The translations under genes and the position numbers were made by a program. The notes below the pieces were generated by a model, which was not told where the DNA came from, searched no databases, and was given only the letters and a program-made list of their open reading frames with translations. From JACCVG01 sp034664165 (GTDB lineage: Bacteria; Actinomycetota; Thermoleophilia; Solirubrobacterales; Thermoleophilaceae), in NCBI GenBank assembly GCA_034664165.1, contig JAXDIE010000023.1, positions 1 to 64,000 on the forward strand: DNA of 64,000 bases, in the 5' to 3' direction. Positions 58,410 through 64,000 of the stretch are shown here, piece after piece. The stretch's first letter is position 1. The number at the start of each line of letters is the position of its first letter.

Positions 58410-59018
58410 CTAGCGCAGGTAGATGGCGCCCATCCACGTGGGCATCAGCGAGTCGATCACGGCCTCGGGCTTCATGTCGCCTCGCGCGAGCTGCATGTAG
58501 CAGCAGCGCTCGACCATCCAGACGAGGGCCGTGGCCATCTGGTCGGCATCGAACGGCCGGATGGCCCCGGTGGCCTGCTCGCGGCGGAAGTAGTCGGCAC
58601 TGGCCTCGATGAAACGGCCGATCAGGGCGCGCCAGAAGGCGGCGAACTCCTCGTCGTAGCCGGAGACCTCGGTCACCACCCTCAGCAGACCCGAGTGGCC
58701 GGCGTAGGCGGTGGCAACCCCGTCGAGCGCCTCGCGGACGATGGCCTCGGGCTGTCCCTCGCCATGCCACCAGCGGTCGGCCTCCAGGTAGAGCTCGTCC
58801 ATCACGCTCTCGGCCGCCGCCATCAGGGCGTCGTTCTTGCCGCGGAAGTGGGCGTAGAAGGCGCTGCGGTTGATGCCGGCCTCGCGGGCGATCGCCTCGA
58901 CGCTGATCTCCTTGAAGGGCCCGAGCTCTGCCAGCCGCATGGTGGCCTCGGCGGCCGCGCCGCGGACCTCGTCCTGTCGCTGGGAGAAGACCTGGCGTGT
59001 GGGCCGGGTGACCGACAT
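58410..59018 (-). CDS. TetR family transcriptional regulator
   Basis: The protein has 202 aa from ATG 59018. The helix-turn-helix region reads ISVEAIAREAGINRSAFYAH after a helix with AAAEATMRLAELGPFKE. The C-terminal ligand domain includes YDEEFAAFWRALIGRFIEAS and AIRPFDADQMATALVWMVERC. A longer frame to 59183 would cross the operator and was not used. The gene is divergent from the diiron monooxygenase operon, and the palindrome between them strongly suggests that it represses that operon. Confidence 0.87.
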   Translation of the reverse strand: MSVTRPTRQVFSQRQDEVRGAAAEATMRLAELGPFKEISVEAIAREAGINRSAFYAHFRGKNDALMAAAESVMDELYLEADRWWHGEGQPEAIVREALDGVATAYAGHSGLLRVVTEVSGYDEEFAAFWRALIGRFIEASADYFRREQATGAIRPFDADQMATALVWMVERCCYMQLARGDMKPEAVIDSLMPTWMGAIYLR

Positions 59019-59049
59019 GGCGCTGATTCTAAGCGCATCGCCGACAGAG

Positions 59050-59070
59050 TGTTGGACACTGTGTCCTACA
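59050..59070 (+). promoter_or_regulatory. TetR operator-like palindrome before diiron monooxygenase operon
   Basis: GGACAC (59054-59059), T, then GTGTCC (59061-59066) is a perfect core. TGT and ACA outer bases extend it to 21 positions with 9 of 10 symmetric pairs matching. It lies 32 bases upstream of the TetR start and 66 bases upstream of the hydroxylase start, the ideal place for shared control. Confidence 0.65.
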
Positions 59071-59136
59071 GTGCGTTGCAGGGACCCCGGATGTGTGGTA
59101 GGACTGCCTTTCGCCCACCCTTTGGAGGAGTGACCC

Positions 59137-60777
59137 GTGAGCAAGACCCGCCGCCGCAGCATCACGCAGACCCACGACCGCATCGGCCAGCTCGGCTGGG
59201 AGCCGGATTACCACAACCCCGTGCCGAAGTACCCCACGCGCTACCGCTTCCCGCACAAGGCCAAGGATCCGATGAAGCACATCATGCGGGAGTACCTGCC
59301 GATGGAGCTCGAGAAGGACGAACGCGTCTATGGAGGACACGACGCGGCGGTTCGGGCCGGCATGGGTGAGAAGGCCTCGGTGCGCTGGCAGGAGATCCTC
59401 AAGGGCTTCATCACGGTGACCAACTTCGCCGAGATCGGCGCCGGGCGCTGCATGTCGATGCTGATGGACGCGGTGCCCAACAACGAGCTGCGCAACGGCT
59501 ACCACGTGCAGTTCGTCGACGAGATCCGGCACACCGGCATGCAGATGTCGCTGGCCCGCTGGTACGCCAAGCACACGCCCGACCCGTCGGGGTGGAACAT
59601 CGCGCAGAAGGCGCTCCCCTCCACCCCGCTCACCGGGCCCGCCATCAACATGCTCTCCCACTTCTTCGTGGGGGATCCGATCCAGTGCGCGTTCACCCTC
59701 CAGGTTGTGGCCGAAACGGCGCTCACAAACGTGGCCTTCGTCGCTCTGCCCGACACGGCCGCTCGCAACGGCGATTTCGCCCTCCCGACCACCTACCTCT
59801 CGGTGCAGTCAGATGAGGCGCGCCACATCTCGAACGGCTACGCGACCTTGCTCACCGTGCTCCAGGACGACCACAACGCGCCGCTGATCGAGCGTGACCT
59901 GCAGCAGGCGTGGTGGATCAACCACGCGTACCTGGACATCTTCTCCGGGGGCATCATCGAATACTTCTCGCGCGACCGGTCGGACCCGGAGAGCTACCTT
60001 GACAAGTGGGACCGCTGGATCCGCGACGACTGGTACCGCTCATACGTGCTGAAGCTCGGCAAGCTCGGCCTGAACGTCCCGCCTGACATCTTCGAGGACG
60101 CCCGCGAGCGCATCGTGAAGGGCCTGGTCCACAAGAACACGATGCTCGGGTTCGCCGCGTGGCCCCTCCATTTCTGGCGCTTTGACCCGCTGGTCGAGCG
60201 TGACTTCGAGTGGTTCGAGTCCAAGTACCCGGGCTGGTACGACGAGTACGGCGCATTCTGGGAGGCATACGCCCAGTGCACCGACCCCGCCGACCACGCC
60301 CTCCTGCTGAACATGCTGAGCGTGGCGCCGCCGAACTGCTGGACCTGCCAGACCTCCTGCGTGATCGAGGAGGACATCACCCACCGGGTGGTGTCGGACC
60401 ACACGCGGTTCTACTGCTCAAAGTGGTGCCAGTGGATGGACGAGTCCAACCCGGGCCGCTACACGGGCGACCGCAATTTCTTCGACCGCTACCACGGCTG
60501 GGAGGTCTCGGACGTCGTCCGCTCACTGGGCTTCGTGCGGCCCGACGGCAAGACGCTGATCGGCCAGCCGCACCTGAACGACGACAAGCAGTGGACCCTC
60601 GATGACATCAAGGCTTGCGGCGTGGAGATCCAGAGCCCGAACATCCGCATGGCCGAGGAGATGGGCCTGCCCAGCGGCAACTGGCACGAGCCGGCCATGT
60701 CGAACGGGATCGGCATGGGCGCACGCCTGCCCGACCTGCCGGCGCCGCTGGCGACGCCCGGCCCGGCAGGCGTCTAG
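59137..60777 (+). CDS. prmA: soluble diiron monooxygenase hydroxylase alpha subunit (PrmA/MimA-like)
   Basis: The protein has 546 aa from GTG 59137 (ggaggag upstream). All six diiron ligands can be placed: Glu99 (NFAEIGAGR), Glu129 and His132 (VDEIRHTGM), Glu193 (VVAETALTN), Glu227 and His230 (QSDEARHIS). Their spacing (30, 3, 61, 34, 3) nearly equals that of the methane monooxygenase alpha subunit (30, 3, 62, 34, 3). Length and operon order match propane monooxygenase-type enzymes. A Cys-rich segment (CWTCQTSC, FYCSKWC) lies in the C-terminal third. It should activate O2 to hydroxylate an alkane, ketone or aromatic. Exact substrate is unproven, so the symbol is by analogy. Confidence 0.88.
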   Translation: MSKTRRRSITQTHDRIGQLGWEPDYHNPVPKYPTRYRFPHKAKDPMKHIMREYLPMELEKDERVYGGHDAAVRAGMGEKASVRWQEILKGFITVTNFAEIGAGRCMSMLMDAVPNNELRNGYHVQFVDEIRHTGMQMSLARWYAKHTPDPSGWNIAQKALPSTPLTGPAINMLSHFFVGDPIQCAFTLQVVAETALTNVAFVALPDTAARNGDFALPTTYLSVQSDEARHISNGYATLLTVLQDDHNAPLIERDLQQAWWINHAYLDIFSGGIIEYFSRDRSDPESYLDKWDRWIRDDWYRSYVLKLGKLGLNVPPDIFEDARERIVKGLVHKNTMLGFAAWPLHFWRFDPLVERDFEWFESKYPGWYDEYGAFWEAYAQCTDPADHALLLNMLSVAPPNCWTCQTSCVIEEDITHRVVSDHTRFYCSKWCQWMDESNPGRYTGDRNFFDRYHGWEVSDVVRSLGFVRPDGKTLIGQPHLNDDKQWTLDDIKACGVEIQSPNIRMAEEMGLPSGNWHEPAMSNGIGMGARLPDLPAPLATPGPAGV

Positions 60778-60786
60778 GAGGCACCG

Positions 60787-61827
60787 ATGCCGCAGGTGGT
60801 GTTCGAGCCGATTGGCGAAGAGATCGAGTGCGGTGAGGAGGAGTCGATCCTCGACGCCGCGTTCCGCCAGGGCTACAACCTGGTCTACGGCTGCCGCGAA
60901 GGCCAGTGCTCGGCCTGCAAGTGCTACCTGCTGGAGGGCGAGGTGGCGCTGAAGCCCTACTCGACGTTCGCGCTCTCCGAGACCGAGGAGGCCAACGGCT
61001 ACACGCTGATGTGCCGGGCGATGCCCGAGGAGGACCTCGTGGTCGAGCTGCTGCACTTCGACCCCGACAACTATCGCCTGGAAAACCCGATCCGCGAGGG
61101 GTCCGCCACTGTGATCACCAGCGAAGCGCTCACGCACGACATCCAGCGCCTGCAGCTCAAGGTCGACGCGCCGCTGGACTTCTCCTTCGAGCCGGGGCAG
61201 TACGTGGACATCACCGTGCCTGGGGGCGATGCCACCCGCTCGTTCTCGATGGCCAACCTGCCCGACGGCAACATCGAGCTGATGATCAAGCGCTATCCAG
61301 GCGGCCGTTTCTCCGGGTTGCTCGACGGCGAAATCGCGGAGGGCTCCCGGCTCGACTTCACCGGCCCGTACGGCTCCTTCCGCCTTCGCGCCACGGAGCG
61401 GCCGGTGCTGCTCGTGGCGGGCGGCTCCGGCATGGCGCCGGTTCTCAGCCTGCTACGCCGCCTCGCCGCCGATCGGAGCACGCGCCCTGTCCGCTTCTAC
61501 TACGGCGCCCGCACCCAAGCCGACCTGTTCCACCTGGACCAGGTCGAGGAGCTGGGCGCCCGGCTCGATGACTTCGCGTTCGTCCCCGTGCTCTCCGAGT
61601 CGGGCCCGGAAGGCGCCGAGCTGGGCTTGGTGCACGAGGCCGCCTGCGGCTGCCTCGAACGAGGCGAGCTGAGCGACGCCGAGGTGTACACGTGCGGCCC
61701 CCCGCCCATGATCGACGCTCTGATCGAGCAGCTGGTCGACGGGCGTGGCTTTGACGAGAGCCGGATCTTCTACGACAAGTTCACGACCTCCGCCGAGGCT
61801 GCGGAAGGAGCAACGCATGACCGATGA
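60787..61827 (+). CDS. prmB: diiron monooxygenase reductase component (PrmB/MimB-like)
   Basis: The protein has 346 aa from ATG 60787. An N-terminal 2Fe-2S ferredoxin domain (CREGQCSACKCYL and a later Cys in LMCRAMP) is followed by an FAD domain (PGQYVDITV, RSFSMANLP) and an NAD domain (LLVAGGSGMAPVLSLLRRL, YTCGPPPMIDAL). This N-terminal position of the iron-sulfur domain is typical of monooxygenase reductases, opposite to the desaturase reductase at 8246. It passes electrons from NAD(P)H to the diiron site. Its end overlaps the next gene by 11 bases. Confidence 0.88.
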   Translation: MPQVVFEPIGEEIECGEEESILDAAFRQGYNLVYGCREGQCSACKCYLLEGEVALKPYSTFALSETEEANGYTLMCRAMPEEDLVVELLHFDPDNYRLENPIREGSATVITSEALTHDIQRLQLKVDAPLDFSFEPGQYVDITVPGGDATRSFSMANLPDGNIELMIKRYPGGRFSGLLDGEIAEGSRLDFTGPYGSFRLRATERPVLLVAGGSGMAPVLSLLRRLAADRSTRPVRFYYGARTQADLFHLDQVEELGARLDDFAFVPVLSESGPEGAELGLVHEAACGCLERGELSDAEVYTCGPPPMIDALIEQLVDGRGFDESRIFYDKFTTSAEAAEGATHDR

Positions 61828-62833
61828 GCGCAGCTTCCAGTGGTTCACCCCGACCAAGCGCCGGGCGAGCATCTACGAGGACGTGACGATGGACACCCAG
61901 CCCTCGGTGCACCGTTTCCTCGAGCGCGGCTGGCAGATGTGCTTCGACGATGGCGCGCCGACCTGGTCGGATGACTCGACCGCCCTGAAGAGCACGAGCT
62001 GGTTCGATTTCCGCGACCCCGGCGAGCAGTGGGAGCGCCCGTTCTACCAGCGCGGCGCCGGCTCCGAGCGCCAGATCGAGGGCGCCGTGAAGGGCGCCGC
62101 GGACGACGGGCTGTTCGCCGACTTCGACGCCGACTGGATCGCCTTCCTGCGCAACCACCTGCAGGTGCCGGCATTCATCGACCACGGGATCTGGCTGCCA
62201 ACCGCGATCGCGGCTCGCGCATGCCTCTCTGACTCGATCACCCATTGCGTGGCCATCGAGGCGAGCATGAAGCAGCGGTCGGCCCAGGCGCTGGTCCTCT
62301 ACGCCATGGATCTCGAGCCCCACCTGGGCGAGTTCCCGATCGAGTCCTGCCGCAAGAGCTGGCTCGAGCACGAGGCCTGGCAGCCGAGCCGCGCCTACAT
62401 CGAGAAGCTGGGCACGATCACTGACTGGGGCGAGCTGATCGTGGCCGCCAACGCCTGCTTCGAGCCGGCCGTGGGCATGCTCGTGCGGCGGGAGCTCGGC
62501 ATGCGGGCCGCGAGCGCCAATGGCGACACCGTCACTCCGGTCATTTTCCGCGCGGCCGCCCAGGAGTCGCAGTGGATCAAGGAGTGGACCGGCGAGCTCA
62601 TGCGCTTCGCGGCCGCCGACGAGCAGAACGGCGCCGCCAACAAGGAGCTGATCGCCGGCTGGGCTGCCGACTGGCTGCCGCAGGCCGAGGAGGCGGCGCG
62701 GGCGATCGCCCCGATCGCCGCCGAGCTGCCGAAGGCAATCGACTTCGACGCGGCCGTGACCGCCGGGATCGGCGAGGCGCGCGCTGTGTTCGAGGAAGCC
62801 GGCGTGGCTCTCCCCCAGGCGGTGGGCGCGTGA
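61817..62833 (+). CDS. prmC: diiron monooxygenase hydroxylase beta subunit (PrmC/MimC-like)
   Basis: The protein has 338 aa from ATG 61817 with ribosome site ggaag. It has the ferritin-like fold of the beta subunit but without the metal ligands: residues DSITHCVAIEASMKQRSAQALVLYAMDLEP occupy the helix pair region. The start RSFQWFTPTKRRASIYEDVT and FEPAVGMLVRRELGMRAAS are typical of propane/THF monooxygenase small subunits. It stabilises the alpha subunit in the (alpha-beta)2 hydroxylase. The gene overlaps the reductase and coupling-protein genes, indicating one tightly coupled operon. Confidence 0.86.
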   Translation: MTDERSFQWFTPTKRRASIYEDVTMDTQPSVHRFLERGWQMCFDDGAPTWSDDSTALKSTSWFDFRDPGEQWERPFYQRGAGSERQIEGAVKGAADDGLFADFDADWIAFLRNHLQVPAFIDHGIWLPTAIAARACLSDSITHCVAIEASMKQRSAQALVLYAMDLEPHLGEFPIESCRKSWLEHEAWQPSRAYIEKLGTITDWGELIVAANACFEPAVGMLVRRELGMRAASANGDTVTPVIFRAAAQESQWIKEWTGELMRFAAADEQNGAANKELIAGWAADWLPQAEEAARAIAPIAAELPKAIDFDAAVTAGIGEARAVFEEAGVALPQAVGA

Positions 62834-63168
62834 GCGATCAGGGATTTGCGGATGCCCCTGCCGACGAGGGCACGCACGACTACGTGGGGATTGTCATGTC
62901 GAAGAGCGTCGAGGGCGACGCCGTGGTCAGCGTGCTCCGCGGCACCGAAGGCGTCGAGGTGATCGAGCAGCCGTCCTTCTGGGAAGTCCGCGCCAAGGAC
63001 AGGCTCGTCATCAGCTACGAGGATGTATCCGAGGAGCTTGGCGAGGACGTCGATGCGTATGCGATCCAGCACGAGATGTCCACCCACTACGGCCGTATGC
63101 TCACTACCGACGATGCCCTGATGCTGGTCTCGGATCCGACCGAGATCATGGATCACCTGATGGGCTGA
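62830..63168 (+). CDS. prmD: diiron monooxygenase coupling/effector protein (MmoB/PrmD-like)
   Basis: The protein has 112 aa from GTG 62830 (GTGA overlap with the beta subunit stop). The sequence YVGIVMSKSVEGDAVVSVLRG, then EVIEQPSFWEVRAKDRLVISYEDVSEELG, has the fold pattern of MmoB/DmpM effector proteins, which lack cofactors and tune O2 activation by binding the hydroxylase. Length is normal. It completes the four-gene set of a soluble diiron monooxygenase. Confidence 0.86.
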   Translation: MSDQGFADAPADEGTHDYVGIVMSKSVEGDAVVSVLRGTEGVEVIEQPSFWEVRAKDRLVISYEDVSEELGEDVDAYAIQHEMSTHYGRMLTTDDALMLVSDPTEIMDHLMG

Positions 63169-63179
63169 CAGGAGAGTTG

Positions 63180-64000
63180 ATGTCCACCGCTTCAGAAGTC
63201 CCCGGCCTCACGGTCAGGCGCATTCCCAACCCCGAGGAGCCCGTTCCGGCGGTCGCCTGGCCCACGGTCGGCCTGCTGGTTGCAGGCATCGGGATCTGGG
63301 TGGGCTCCTCCCTGGCCATGATCAACGGCGTCTGGCCCTGGTGGATCTCGACGTTCATCAACGCGTTCGCCTCCTACGTCCTGTTCACGGTCGCCCACGA
63401 CGCGGCCCACCACACGGTGTCGAGCCACAAGCGGCTCAACGACTGGCTGGGCCGGCTGGCGGTGCCGTTCTTCGCCCCGCATGCGGCCATGCCCACGTGG
63501 CGCTTCATCCACATGCAGCACCACCGGTTCACCAACCACGACGACGGGAACGACCCCGATCACTACACGATGCGCGGGCCCAGCTGGCAGCGGCCGTTCC
63601 GGTGGATCACCGTCGACCTCTTCTACATGGTCTTCTACCTGCCCAAGCTCGGCTCGCGGCCGCGCTCGGAGAAGATCGAGCTCGCGATCCAGTGGATCGT
63701 CGTGGGAGGGATCAGCATCGCCGCAATCGCGACCGGCCATCTGTTCGAGCTGATCGTCCTCTACTACCTGCCCTGCAGGATCGCTGTGTTGTTCCTGGGC
63801 TGGGCCTTCGACTACCTGCCGCACAACAGCCTGCACCTCAAGCCCGAGGAGGACAAGCTCAAGACCACCCGCAACCGGATCGGCGGCGAGTGGTGGATGT
63901 CCCCGGCGTTCCTGTACCAGAACTACCACCTGGTTCATCACCTGCACCCGCTGGTGCCCTTCTACCGCTACATAGCGGTCTGGCGGCGTAACGAGGAGAA
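63180..64000 (+). CDS. membrane fatty acid desaturase/hydroxylase-like protein, truncated by window end
   Basis: An open frame runs from ATG 63180 (aggagag upstream) to the end of the window, giving 273 visible residues. Three histidine clusters of the membrane diiron superfamily are present: HDAAHH near residue 75, HMQHHRFTNH near 115, and NYHLVHHLHP near 250, separated by hydrophobic helices. This pattern fits fatty acid desaturases and carotenoid/alkane-type hydroxylases. It follows the monooxygenase operon by 11 bases and is probably co-transcribed. The C-terminus is not visible. Confidence 0.8.
   Translation, partial: MSTASEVPGLTVRRIPNPEEPVPAVAWPTVGLLVAGIGIWVGSSLAMINGVWPWWISTFINAFASYVLFTVAHDAAHHTVSSHKRLNDWLGRLAVPFFAPHAAMPTWRFIHMQHHRFTNHDDGNDPDHYTMRGPSWQRPFRWITVDLFYMVFYLPKLGSRPRSEKIELAIQWIVVGGISIAAIATGHLFELIVLYYLPCRIAVLFLGWAFDYLPHNSLHLKPEEDKLKTTRNRIGGEWWMSPAFLYQNYHLVHHLHPLVPFYRYIAVWRRNEE

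Noticed and set aside
1..64000. tRNA, rRNA, insertion sequences, integrases or attachment sites
   Set aside because: None was recognised on either strand. Base composition and gene style are uniform, so there is no sign of a recent mobile island apart from the small intergenic repeats.

Overview
The window is about 64 kb of very GC-rich DNA with tightly packed genes, many GTG starts and 1- to 4-base stop/start overlaps. An Mce lipid-import operon, SCP2-like proteins, P450s, acyl-CoA dehydrogenases and GAF-LuxR regulators point to an actinobacterium. Overall gene style suggests a Thermoleophilia/Solirubrobacterales-type lineage rather than Mycobacterium, but that placement is inference. No rRNA, tRNA, CRISPR array, insertion sequence or phage gene was seen. 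The first gene (an O-methyltransferase) and the last (a membrane fatty-acid desaturase or hydroxylase) are cut by the window ends.

Layout. 1-6 kb: two tandem secreted proteins with glycine/aspartate calcium-type repeats, a saccharopine-dehydrogenase-like reductase divergent from an alkyl-DHAP-synthase-like flavoprotein, a SRPBCC protein, a small cupredoxin and an acyl-CoA thioesterase-like protein. 6-13 kb: a P450, a FabR/DesT-like TetR regulator divergent from a ferredoxin-reductase plus acyl-CoA desaturase pair, a Baeyer-Villiger-type monooxygenase, and a second TetR regulator with two operator-like palindromes. 13-21.7 kb: an acyl-CoA dehydrogenase, an MBL-fold hydrolase, an operon of SCP2 protein, sterol-type P450 and GAF-LuxR regulator, and a second GAF-LuxR regulator.

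21.7-35.9 kb is one long minus-strand operon: two YrbE permeases, six Mce proteins, an MMPL/RND transporter and a large unknown membrane protein. Its probable ATPase (MceG/MlaF-like) lies apart at 39.2-40.1 kb behind another SCP2-like gene. Two further MlaF-like ATPases with altered motifs sit in tandem at 42.6-44.3 kb. 36-38 kb holds small membrane proteins and two exported ferritin-like proteins.

44-56 kb looks like a catabolic island: SDR, GMC oxidoreductase, acyl-CoA ligase, a third GAF-LuxR regulator, a nitrilase-family enzyme and an AidB-like acyl-CoA dehydrogenase on the minus strand. Divergent from them are an FAD monooxygenase, a nitrilase homologue lacking the catalytic cysteine, and a PucR regulator. 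56-58 kb has a GFA-family protein and two SDRs. 59-63.2 kb is a complete soluble diiron monooxygenase operon in the order hydroxylase alpha, reductase, hydroxylase beta, coupling protein (the prmABCD/mimABCD order), divergent from a TetR gene across a strong palindrome.

Together the genes suggest uptake and oxidative breakdown of hydrophobic substrates (sterol-, alkane- or fatty-acid-like): Mce import, hydroxylation by P450s and the diiron enzyme, alcohol oxidation by GMC and SDR enzymes, CoA activation and beta-oxidation-type steps. The most unusual non-coding signals are a roughly 183-nt element present twice between convergent genes, a 161-nt foldback downstream of an acyl-CoA dehydrogenase, and a repeated C5-N-G4 box in front of several operons including two GAF-LuxR loci.
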